From Gallionella sp. UBA6045 (GTDB taxonomy: Bacteria > Pseudomonadota > Gammaproteobacteria > Burkholderiales > Gallionellaceae), in assembly GCA_002429165.1 (NCBI GenBank), contig DIYV01000156.1:6657-13780 (forward strand): a DNA stretch of 7,124 nt, read 5' to 3'. Position 1 is the stretch's first letter. Each line of letters starts with the position of its first letter. The notes beneath the pieces are model-generated. The model was not told where the DNA came from and did no database searches. It worked only from the letters and a program-made list of their open reading frames with translations. A program made the translations under genes and the position numbers. Shown piece after piece: positions 1-6,063 of the stretch.

Positions 1-195
1 GATATAGGCCTCACTATGTACACGCGACAACTGTTCGCGGGTTGCCGCAGGCGCTTCATGGTGCTGCAGATAGTGCAGCAACCCGGACGCGATGAGCTGG
101 TCCTCGATCGCATGGATGCGTGCCGGAGATTCCGGATGATGTGCGCCCATGTCATGTTTGAGACAGAGCGGGTGGCTGATGTAAGCTGTTTGCAT
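1..195 (-). CDS. Histone deacetylase family protein (candidate protein lysine deacetylase), N-terminal 65 residues, cut by window edge
   Basis: Read on the minus strand from an ATG at 195, the frame stays open to the window edge and gives 65 residues. It begins MQTAYISHPLCLKHDMGAHH, followed by a His-Pro-Glu-Ser-Pro-Ala-Arg stretch (residues 20-26), then IHAIEDQLIASGLLHYL and EQLSRVHSEAYI. The H-x-M-G-x-H-H-P-E-x-P-x-R-x-x-x-I pattern with a later L-x-x-V-H-x-x-x-Y is the N-terminal signature of bacterial class II-like HDAC/AcuC/acetylpolyamine amidohydrolase proteins. These are cytoplasmic Zn enzymes that remove acyl groups from lysine or polyamines. The Zn ligands and catalytic His pair lie beyond the window, so activity cannot be judged. 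No good Shine-Dalgarno precedes 195. An in-frame ATG at 228 would add 11 residues that do not look family-like and would sit on the putative -10, so 195 is preferred. The gene is divergent from the pat acetyltransferase, which suggests a protein-lysine deacetylase role (inference). Confidence 0.85.
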   Translation of the reverse strand, partial: MQTAYISHPLCLKHDMGAHHPESPARIHAIEDQLIASGLLHYLQHHEAPAATREQLSRVHSEAYI

Positions 196-219
196 GGAAG
201 GGGCCGGACATTGGTACAG

Positions 220-229
220 TGCTATCATA
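220..229. promoter_or_regulatory. Overlapping divergent -10 elements between the deacetylase and acetyltransferase genes
   Basis: The plus strand shows TGC-TATCAT at 220-228, an extended -10 (TGn plus a hexamer one base from TATAAT). The start point would lie near 235, about 26 nt before the pat ATG. The minus strand shows TATGAT at 229-224, also one base from consensus, with a start point near 217, about 22 nt before the deacetylase ATG at 195. Neither strand has a convincing -35 at 16-18 bp. The whole intergenic gap is only 65 bp (196-260), so both promoters must be close together. A short inverted repeat GGTA-N11-TACC (213-231) covers the same bases and could be an operator, but 4-bp arms are easily due to chance. 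I see no clear CRP- or FNR-type palindrome. Confidence 0.4.
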
Positions 230-247
230 CCTAACAAGTATTAAAAC

Positions 248-254
248 AGAAGGA
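248..254 (+). promoter_or_regulatory. Shine-Dalgarno deciding the pat start
   Basis: AGAAGGA ends 6 nt before the ATG at 261. The longer in-frame ATG at 219 has no such site, overlaps the putative -10, and would add 14 residues unlike the family N-terminus. This supports translation from 261. Confidence 0.75.
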
Positions 255-260
255 AATGTC

Positions 261-2939
261 ATGGGTAAGCACTACCTCAGTACCCTGTTCGCACCGAAGT
301 CTGTTGCCGTATTCGGCGCGAGTGACAGGCCGGACTCGGTCGGTCAGATAGTGTTCAAAAACATGCTGGAAAGCGGATTTAAGGGGGCGCTTTATTCAAT
401 CAACTCAAAACACCCGGAGGTGCAAGGCACGCGCGCCTATGCTTCCATCGCCGACATAGCCGAAACGGTTGAGCTGGTGGTCATCGCCACGCCGCCGCAG
501 ACCGTGCCGGGTATCATCGAAAGCTGCGGCATCCACGGCGTGAAAGCGGCGGTTATCATCACTGCCGGTTTCGGTGAGGCCGGCCAGGAAGGTGAGGCGC
601 TGGAAAGAGCGTTACTGGAAACTGCGCGCCGCTATGGAATCCGCCTGATCGGCCCGAACTGCCTCGGCATCATGCGCCCGTCCATCGGTTTGAATGCCAC
701 TTTCAACAAGGGCGGCGCAAACACCGGCAATATCGCTTTCATTTCGCAGTCCGGGGCATTGTGTACCGCGATTCTGGATTGGGCGCAGCACAACGATGTG
801 GGCTTCTCCAGTGTTGTGTCTATGGGCTCATCAACCGATGTGGATTTCGGCGAGATTCTCGATTATCTGGTGTCAGATTCCAACACCCACAGTATCCTGA
901 TGTATATCGAGGGCATACGCAATGCACGCAGATTCATGAGCGCGCTGCGTGCCGCTGCCCGCTTCAAGCCGGTAATTCTGGTCAAGGTTGGCCGCCATGA
1001 GGCGGGCTCCAGGGCCGCGCTGTCGCATACCGCGTCGCTGGTCGGCGCAGACGATGTTTTCGATGCGGCCGTCAGCCGTGTCGGCGTGGTGCGGGTGCAA
1101 ACCATCACGCAACTGTTCACCGCAGCCAAGGCATTGTCGTGCGGGTTCCGCCCCGTAGGGAATCGCCTCGCCGTAGTCACCAATGGCGGCGGCCCCGGGG
1201 TGATGGCGGCCGATCGCGCCGCCGACCTGGGGGTAACGATGGCCACATTGTCGGAGGCCACTATCGATTATCTCAACCAGCATCTGCCGCCGACCTGGCC
1301 GCACGGCAATCCGGTCGATATCATCGGCGATGCCCAGGCGGATCGGTACCATCATGCCGTCAAAGCCTGTCTGGAAGACGACAACGTGGACGGTGTTCTG
1401 GCCATACTCACGCCGCAGGCGATGACCAAACCGCTGGAATCGGCACAGGCGATGATCGCACTTGCCAACACGCACAGCAAACCGCTGCTGACCTGCTGGA
1501 TGGGCGATACGCAAGTTGCCGAAGCGCGCCAGGCTTTTGCCCGGGCGCACAAGCCTCACTTCCGCACGCCGGAACCGGCGGTCGAAGTGTTCTCCCACCT
1601 TTCCGCTTACTACCGCAACCAGAAGTTGTTGATGCAGATGCCCGGCCCTTTTTCGCACCACGTCGAACCGGATGTGGAAAGCGCGCGGATGATCATCGAA
1701 GGCGCAATGCAGGAGCACCGCAAGGTGCTGACGGAAATGGAATCAAAAGCCTTGTTGTCGGCTTTCCATATACCCGTCGCGAAAACCCTGGTCGCCCGCT
1801 CGCCCAACGAAGCTTTGCTGATAGCACAGCAGTTGGGATTCCCGGTGGCAATGAAAGTCAATTCACCGGACATCTCGCACAAGAGCGATGCCGGTGGCGT
1901 GCTGCTCAATTTGAACAGTGCACAGCAAGTTCGTGCCGCCTACCAGCACATTCTCGACAGTATCCAGCTCAACCGTCCCAAGGCACATATGGATGGCGTT
2001 TCCATCGAACCGATGATCGTCAAACCGAATGGCCGCGAGTTGATGATAGGCTTGACCAGCGATCCGGTATTCGGGCCGGTGATCACGTTCGGAGCGGGTG
2101 GAACGGCTGTCGAAATAATGGGCGATCGTGCGGTTTCCCTGCCGCCGCTGAATCACTTTCTGGTGAGAGAATTGATCCAGGAAACTCGTATCGCCAAAAT
2201 GCTGGGAGCGTTCCGCAACATGGCTCCGGCCAATATGGATGCGCTGGAAGATGTGTTGTTGCGCGTGTCGGAAATGGCCTGCGAACTTCCTTTGCTCAAG
2301 GAAATGGATATCAACCCGCTGATCCTCGACGAGAACGGTGCACTGGCCGCCGACGCGCGCGTGGTGGTGGAATATCGCCAGCCGACTGCCGACCGCTACG
2401 CGCACATGGCCATCTACCCGTATCCCGCCCAACTGGTCAGCCAGTGGCAACTCGCCGACGGCACCGACATCACCATCCGCCCGATCCGTCCGGAAGATGC
2501 AGAACTTGTGCAGGCATTCGTGCGCGGCTTATCGGAAGAATCGAAATACTTCCGCTTCATGAACAGCATGCAGGAACTCACCGAAACAATGCTGGTGCGC
2601 TTTACACAGATCGATTACAGCACAGAGATGGCGCTGATCGCGGTGACTGTTGAACATGAGAAGGAAATCGAGATCGGCGTTGCGCGATTTGCCATCAATC
2701 CGGATGGGGAATCCTGCGAATTCGCGCTGGTGGTGGCAGACACCTTTCAGGGTAAAGGGTTGGGGCAAAAACTCATGGTTTCGCTGATGGAAGCTGCTCG
2801 TGAAAAAGGTCTGAATTCGATAGAGGGCGAGGTGTTGAGCAACAATCACAACATGATCAAACTCATGACCCGCCTGGGATTCACCATCAAAACCAGCGAA
2901 GAGGACCAGGGTATTATTAAAGTCAGTCAGTCGCTATAG
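261..2939 (+). CDS. pat: Pat/PatZ-type protein lysine acetyltransferase (NDP-forming acyl-CoA synthetase-like body plus C-terminal GNAT domain)
   Basis: 892 residues, close to the roughly 886 of enterobacterial Pat/PatZ (YfiQ), which acetylates lysines of proteins such as acetyl-CoA synthetase Acs and thereby inactivates it. Domain order: CoA-binding Rossmann fold (about 8-130, SVAVFGASD at 14-22, GPNCLG at 131-136); succinyl-CoA-ligase-like domain (about 150-460, ISQSGAL at 161-167, YIEGI at 215-219, SHTASLVG at 255-262, NGGGPGVM at 308-315); ATP-grasp domain (about 485-705, SPDISHKSDAGG at 535-546, GPVITFGAGG at 605-614, MDINPL at 682-687, ADAR at 697-700); GNAT domain (about 735-892). The GNAT acetyl-CoA loop is Q830-GKGLG, and Glu820 in CEFALV is a candidate general base by recalled alignment with enterobacterial Pat. 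His256 occupies the position of the phosphorylated His of true ADP-forming acyl-CoA synthetases, which to my recollection is lost in E. coli PatZ. No signal peptide; cytoplasmic. The gene is monocistronic and convergent with the DUF202 gene. Confidence 0.93.
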   Translation: MGKHYLSTLFAPKSVAVFGASDRPDSVGQIVFKNMLESGFKGALYSINSKHPEVQGTRAYASIADIAETVELVVIATPPQTVPGIIESCGIHGVKAAVIITAGFGEAGQEGEALERALLETARRYGIRLIGPNCLGIMRPSIGLNATFNKGGANTGNIAFISQSGALCTAILDWAQHNDVGFSSVVSMGSSTDVDFGEILDYLVSDSNTHSILMYIEGIRNARRFMSALRAAARFKPVILVKVGRHEAGSRAALSHTASLVGADDVFDAAVSRVGVVRVQTITQLFTAAKALSCGFRPVGNRLAVVTNGGGPGVMAADRAADLGVTMATLSEATIDYLNQHLPPTWPHGNPVDIIGDAQADRYHHAVKACLEDDNVDGVLAILTPQAMTKPLESAQAMIALANTHSKPLLTCWMGDTQVAEARQAFARAHKPHFRTPEPAVEVFSHLSAYYRNQKLLMQMPGPFSHHVEPDVESARMIIEGAMQEHRKVLTEMESKALLSAFHIPVAKTLVARSPNEALLIAQQLGFPVAMKVNSPDISHKSDAGGVLLNLNSAQQVRAAYQHILDSIQLNRPKAHMDGVSIEPMIVKPNGRELMIGLTSDPVFGPVITFGAGGTAVEIMGDRAVSLPPLNHFLVRELIQETRIAKMLGAFRNMAPANMDALEDVLLRVSEMACELPLLKEMDINPLILDENGALAADARVVVEYRQPTADRYAHMAIYPYPAQLVSQWQLADGTDITIRPIRPEDAELVQAFVRGLSEESKYFRFMNSMQELTETMLVRFTQIDYSTEMALIAVTVEHEKEIEIGVARFAINPDGESCEFALVVADTFQGKGLGQKLMVSLMEAAREKGLNSIEGEVLSNNHNMIKLMTRLGFTIKTSEEDQGIIKVSQSL

Positions 2940-2956
2940 CCAACAACAGTACGTTC

Positions 2957-2994
2957 GTGGGGCACGGTTTGACTGGTGATACAAACTGCCGCAC
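2957..2994. terminator. Imperfect hairpin in the convergent gap, possible terminator
   Basis: Between the converging pat and DUF202 genes, GTG-G-GGCA-CG-GTTTG (2957-2971) pairs with CAAAC-TGCC-G-CAC (2982-2994). This gives 12 bp interrupted by one G/G mismatch and a 2-nt bulge, with a 10-nt loop. The position, just after the pat stop and facing the end of the minus operon, suits a bidirectional terminator. No U tract follows on either strand, so it is not a canonical intrinsic terminator and may only be an mRNA-end stabiliser or chance pairing. Confidence 0.25.
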
Positions 2995-3030
2995 TTGCCT
3001 ATCGGGGGGATTCAAAAATCAAATTGGGCA

Positions 3031-3399
3031 TCATTGCGCGATGAAGAGATAAGCAACCAAAGCGAGACCCAGCAAAGCGACAAGTAAATTAACAATCGCG
3101 CCGCCATTGGCGCTGTAGCCATCAGGGATCTCGATGGGCTTTAGGGTTTTGAGCACAATCCGGTACTGCACGGTTGCCGCCACAGCAGAATATGCGCCCA
3201 ACAGAATAAAGGCGATGCCGACCCAGAATGAAATCCCTCTCTCGACAGGCATTCCTGGATTTGGCGCCAGCAAATGCAGGAACAGCCCAAACCGTTCTAT
3301 GACGAATCCGAAAGCCATCAGCGTCAGGCTGGTTCGGTTCCATGCGAGCAGGGTTCGCTCTGCCGCAAAGAATACTCTTGGATCATTGAGTTCGGACAT
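3031..3399 (-). CDS. DUF202 / YidH-family small inner-membrane protein
   Basis: 122 residues. The N-terminal segment DPRVFFAAERTLLAWNRTSL (6-25) is the hallmark of the DUF202 (YidH/YidG-like) family, whose molecular function is not established. Three hydrophobic segments are visible at about 23-43, 57-77 and 101-120, consistent with a three-pass inner-membrane protein. A charged linker (about 79-93) sits between the second and third segments. The start is set by a strong Shine-Dalgarno, AGGAAGGA at 3413-3406, 6 nt before the ATG. It lies 54 nt downstream of anmK on the same strand, so it is probably the last gene of the M23 peptidase-anmK transcript, although its good ribosome site allows independent expression. 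No clear promoter was found in the 54-nt gap. A link to peptidoglycan metabolism is only suggested by location. Confidence 0.85.
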   Translation of the reverse strand: MSELNDPRVFFAAERTLLAWNRTSLTLMAFGFVIERFGLFLHLLAPNPGMPVERGISFWVGIAFILLGAYSAVAATVQYRIVLKTLKPIEIPDGYSANGGAIVNLLVALLGLALVAYLFIAQ

Positions 3400-3405
3400 G
3401 ATGTT

Positions 3406-3413
3406 TCCTTCCT
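3406..3413 (-). promoter_or_regulatory. Shine-Dalgarno of the DUF202 gene
   Basis: AGGAAGGA on the minus strand, 6 nt from the ATG at 3399. It is stronger than the site of the preceding anmK gene and fixes the start directly before the conserved DUF202 N-terminus. Confidence 0.7.
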
Positions 3414-3453
3414 GAATAAATATGGCTTGCGATGAAGGGTTGAAATTTGTGCG

Positions 3454-4554
3454 TCACAGATTGCGATAAATCGCACCCAGTATGCAGGGGTGTTTTGCGC
3501 CGGTGACCTGAGGCAGGTTGGCTGGCTTGCCGTGCAGGGCTTGTTGCGCCAACCAGGCGAAGGCGATGGCTTCAAGATAATCGCCGTCCACCCCGAGGGT
3601 GTCGGTTGTTTTTATACTGCAACCAGGCAGCAAAGCAGCCAAACGATTGTGCATAGTCTGATTGTGCGCGCCGCCGCCGCATAGATAAATTTCTGTTGCA
3701 CCCGGACAATAAGTTTGGATGGCCAGCGCGATGCTGCGGCAAGTCAGTTCCAGCAGGGTGGCCTGCACGTTTATTGCAGCTTCATTGCCTTGCAGCTTTT
3801 TTTGCAGCCAATCAATATTGAACAGATCTCGCCCGCTGCTTTTGGGCGGCGGCAGAGAGAAGTAGGGCTCAGCGAGTAATCGTTCCAGCAGTGCGGGCAG
3901 CACTTTGCCGGACGCTGCCCATGCGCCATTATCGTCATAGGGCTTGCCCAGATGTTGCATGCACCAGGCGTCCATCAGCAGGTTGCCGGGGCCACAGTCG
4001 AAGCCTGTTGTTGGCTTGCCCGGAGCCAAGTCGGTCAGGTTGCTGATGCCGCCGATGTTGACGATGACGCGATGGATGTCCGGATGGCGCAGCACATGAT
4101 CGTGAAACGCGGGAACCAGCGGCGCTCCTTGTCCGCCTGCGGCGATGTCGCGACTGCGGAAATCGCTGACCACGGTGATGCCGGTCAATTCGGCGAGTAG
4201 TGCGGCGTTGCCGATTTGCAATGAGTAGCCGTGCTCGGGACAGTGGCGGATGGTTTGGCCGTGGCAACCGACCGCTTTGACTTCCTGCTTCGATGATTTG
4301 GCTTCAACGAGCAAGGGCGCAACTGCTGCGGCATACATTCGTGCCAGTTGATTGCCAATGACTTGTGCCTGATGCAACTCGTTATGGCCTGGTAGGTGCA
4401 ATGCCAGCAGGGCATTTTTCAGTGCGTCGTCAAAGGGAAGATAGAATTTGGCGAGTTGCTGCGGTTTGGGTTGGCTTAAATCTACAAGGACGGCGTCGAT
4501 TCCGTCCAGGCTGGTTCCTGACATCAACCCGATGTATAGCTCAGGCTGTGACAC
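3454..4554 (-). CDS. anmK: Anhydro-N-acetylmuramic acid kinase (GTG start)
   Basis: AnmK uses ATP and water to open and phosphorylate 1,6-anhydro-MurNAc imported from peptidoglycan turnover, giving MurNAc-6-phosphate for recycling. From a GTG at 4554 the protein is 366 residues, against about 369 in E. coli. Visible motifs: YIGLMSGTSLDGID (7-20, ATP-binding N-terminus), GCHGQT (96-101), QIGN (113-116), VSDFRSRDIAAGGQGAPLVP (129-148), NIGGISNL (166-173), FDCGPGNLLMDAW (185-197), KSSGRD (238-243), LCGGGAHN (291-298) and GVDGDYLEAIAFAWLA (321-336). Asp186 in FDCGPGN matches the catalytic Asp proposed for this family. The frame is open upstream to an ATG at 4728, but that would overlap the peptidase gene by over 160 nt with a non-family sequence. 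GTG 4554 (or TTG 4560) puts the usual 6-8 residues before YIGLMSGTS. The gap to the upstream stop is only 10 nt and lacks a clear Shine-Dalgarno, suggesting translational coupling. Cytoplasmic. Confidence 0.95.
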   Translation of the reverse strand: MSQPELYIGLMSGTSLDGIDAVLVDLSQPKPQQLAKFYLPFDDALKNALLALHLPGHNELHQAQVIGNQLARMYAAAVAPLLVEAKSSKQEVKAVGCHGQTIRHCPEHGYSLQIGNAALLAELTGITVVSDFRSRDIAAGGQGAPLVPAFHDHVLRHPDIHRVIVNIGGISNLTDLAPGKPTTGFDCGPGNLLMDAWCMQHLGKPYDDNGAWAASGKVLPALLERLLAEPYFSLPPPKSSGRDLFNIDWLQKKLQGNEAAINVQATLLELTCRSIALAIQTYCPGATEIYLCGGGAHNQTMHNRLAALLPGCSIKTTDTLGVDGDYLEAIAFAWLAQQALHGKPANLPQVTGAKHPCILGAIYRNL

Positions 4555-4564
4555 TGGCAAATTA

Positions 4565-5875
4565 TCAGTCGAGTTGCGCGAGGTTGGTATTGCGCAGCAG
4601 GTCCAGGCGCGCAACCAGGTCGTTTGCAACGGGTTGAAACGCGGCGAGGTCCGCGCTGTCGATAGGTTTGGCATCGGGCAAGGCAACACGCAGAGCGTCT
4701 TTTTGCTGGCCGTTCTCCCTGAATTCATAATGCAGATGCGGCCCGGTAGCCAATCCGGTCATGCCCACGTAACCAATCACTTCGCCCTGCGCAACATGCT
4801 GGCCCTTGTGCAGGCCCTTGGCGAAGCGCGACAAGTGCCCGTAGACCGTGGTGTAGCGACCCTGATGGTTTACCATGATGACGTTGCCGTAACCGCCCTG
4901 TCTTCCGACTACGGCAACGATTCCGTCAGCGGTCACTTTGACTTTGGTACCCATGGGCGCGGCAAAATCAGTACCCTTATGGGAGCGCCATTTTTTGAGT
5001 ATCGGATGAAATCGGGAGAGGGAAAAGCTTGAGCTCACCCGCGAGTACGCGATGGGTGAACGCAGAAAGGCTTTATGCACGCTCTTGCCTTCCGGGGTGT
5101 AATAATCGCCGTGCTGCGCATCTTTCTGGAAATACAAGGCGCGGTAGGTATGGTCCTGATTGATGAATTCGGCAGCCTGTATGCGGCCCATATGCAGCAA
5201 TGCGCCGTTGCTGTAAGTCATTTCATAAACCACGGTGAACCTGTCACCTTTGCGCAAATCATGATGAAAATCGATGTCGCCGCTGAATAGATCGCTCAAT
5301 TGGTTGGCGGCTGCATCAGGCAGGCCTGCTGCGTCGGTCGCTGCATACAGGTTGGTTTTGATTGTGCCGGTGCGCACAAACAAGCGAGTCTCCAGCTGAG
5401 CGGGCAATGTTTTGGTCTGGAATTCGCCCCCCTGTTTATTTATCAATGTCTGAGCGCTATCTTTGTCGAGATAGCGCAATGCGATCAACCCCCCGGTGGC
5501 GGTGGTTTCGGCTTGCACTTCCGTGCCGACCGGCAACTTGCGGAAAGATGCGACCTCGGCGGATTTGCGCAGATAATCACCGGCGGCCGGATCTTCAATA
5601 CTCAGGCGGCGCAACAGCTCATCCACGGTATCACCGCGTTGCACGCGTTCGTTGCGCCAGTAATCGGCAACAGTTTTGTCAACGGAGACTTTGGGTAATG
5701 CAATATTTTCGATATCAACTTTGTTCGAAGCCAAATCAAAATCGCTTTGCGGCACCAGACCGAAAGCGGTGACTACGCCCAGCAACGGCAATGTGGACAG
5801 GGCCACGAACCAGCGCAGCTTTTTTTTGTTTTCAGGCATTTTGCGTCCTTGGCTGGACGGGTTTTGGGTTAACAT
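4565..5875 (-). CDS. M23-family peptidoglycan endopeptidase, MepM-like, membrane-anchored
   Basis: 436 residues. A basic N-terminus (KKKLRW) precedes a hydrophobic segment at about 22-41, so it is a signal anchor or signal peptide that places the enzyme in the periplasm. Residues about 75-120 (VQRGDTVDELLRRLSI) form a LysM/OapA-like region. A central domain with the conserved DLRKGDRFTVVYE (206-218) matches the Csd3/MepM second domain. The C-terminal M23 (LytM) domain, about 280-400, retains the Zn ligands: His299 and Asp303 in SHKGTDFAAP, His382 in GPHLHYEF, plus catalytic-type His380 and the VYGHLS histidine at 347. It is therefore predicted active, cutting peptide cross-links of peptidoglycan during wall growth. 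AAGGAGG lies 5 nt before the ATG at 5875. A second in-frame ATG at 5839 (residue 13) has AAGGA 6 nt upstream and gives a more typical N-terminus, so the start is ambiguous. The gene ends in tandem TGA TAA and leads into anmK. Confidence 0.93.
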   Translation of the reverse strand: MLTQNPSSQGRKMPENKKKLRWFVALSTLPLLGVVTAFGLVPQSDFDLASNKVDIENIALPKVSVDKTVADYWRNERVQRGDTVDELLRRLSIEDPAAGDYLRKSAEVASFRKLPVGTEVQAETTATGGLIALRYLDKDSAQTLINKQGGEFQTKTLPAQLETRLFVRTGTIKTNLYAATDAAGLPDAAANQLSDLFSGDIDFHHDLRKGDRFTVVYEMTYSNGALLHMGRIQAAEFINQDHTYRALYFQKDAQHGDYYTPEGKSVHKAFLRSPIAYSRVSSSFSLSRFHPILKKWRSHKGTDFAAPMGTKVKVTADGIVAVVGRQGGYGNVIMVNHQGRYTTVYGHLSRFAKGLHKGQHVAQGEVIGYVGMTGLATGPHLHYEFRENGQQKDALRVALPDAKPIDSADLAAFQPVANDLVARLDLLRNTNLAQLD

Positions 5876-5880
5876 TCATG

Positions 5881-5887
5881 CCTCCTT
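5881..5887 (-). promoter_or_regulatory. Strong Shine-Dalgarno of the M23 peptidase gene
   Basis: AAGGAGG on the minus strand, 5 nt before the ATG at 5875. An out-of-frame ATG at 5879 is only one base from this site and is not expected to be used. A second site, AAGGA (5850-5846), serves the alternative ATG at 5839. Confidence 0.7.
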
Positions 5888-5937
5888 GAGTTGCTCTGCT
5901 TTGTTCTGACAACAAGTTGCGTTGATGGACGGTGCGC

Positions 5938-5965
5938 ACTTTACCAGAAAGAGATGTCACCTCAA
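5938..5965 (-). promoter_or_regulatory. Candidate sigma70 promoter for the M23 peptidase-anmK-DUF202 operon
   Basis: On the minus strand TTGAGG (5965-5960) is followed, after 16 bp, by TAAAGT (5943-5938). A TGG just before the hexamer makes this an extended -10. Each hexamer matches four of six consensus bases. The start point would be near 5931, leaving a leader of about 55 nt before the ATG at 5875. I see no attenuator or operator in that leader. Confidence 0.35.
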
Positions 5966-6004
5966 AACTGAACTGATGGGTGGCAAAACCAGGCCGATGA
6001 ATGG

Positions 6005-6032
6005 TTGGCGGAGCGGGAATGCGCAGTTTAAC
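6005..6032 (+). promoter_or_regulatory. Candidate promoter for tyrS
   Basis: TTGGCG (6005-6010) is followed by a 16-bp spacer and TTTAAC (6027-6032). Each hexamer matches four of six consensus bases. The start point would be near 6039, giving a leader of about 25 nt before the ATG at 6064, too short for a T-box or leader-peptide attenuator. The match is weak and the region offers no better plus-strand candidate. Confidence 0.25.
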
Positions 6033-6063
6033 GGCATTTCAGCGTTTGATTTGATGATGAGTT

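Noticed and set aside
16..234. A 72-codon plus-strand frame at the left edge
   Set aside because: The minus strand over the same bases encodes a clear HDAC-family N-terminus, while this frame has no ribosome site and an Arg/Cys/Met-rich shadow-like translation.
873..1718. A 281-codon antisense open frame within pat
   Set aside because: No family motifs and no convincing ribosome site. It is explained as the codon-bias shadow of pat; the other antisense frames at 863-1261 and 1863-2450 are the same.
1139..2653. A 504-codon open frame on the plus strand inside pat in another frame
   Set aside because: The translation is rich in Arg, Gly, Ser and Asp with no recognisable domain, as expected for an off-frame reading of a GC-biased gene. 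The pat frame over the same bases has every conserved motif.
3454..3480. Small inverted repeat TGCGAT-TT-ATCGCA at the end of anmK
   Set aside because: It lies within the last codons of anmK, has a 2-nt loop and no U tract, so it is not credible as a terminator.
4555..4728. N-terminal extension of anmK to the ATG at 4728
   Set aside because: It would overlap the peptidase coding sequence by over 160 nt with sequence unlike any AnmK N-terminus. The start at 4554 gives the family length.
4448..5032. A 194-codon plus-strand frame across the anmK/peptidase junction
   Set aside because: It lies antisense to two well-supported genes, has no recognisable domain, and cannot be separated from a shadow frame.
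5876..6063. Search for a T-box, riboswitch or leader peptide upstream of tyrS
   Set aside because: No conserved leader elements or terminator/antiterminator stems were seen, and the likely tyrS leader is too short.
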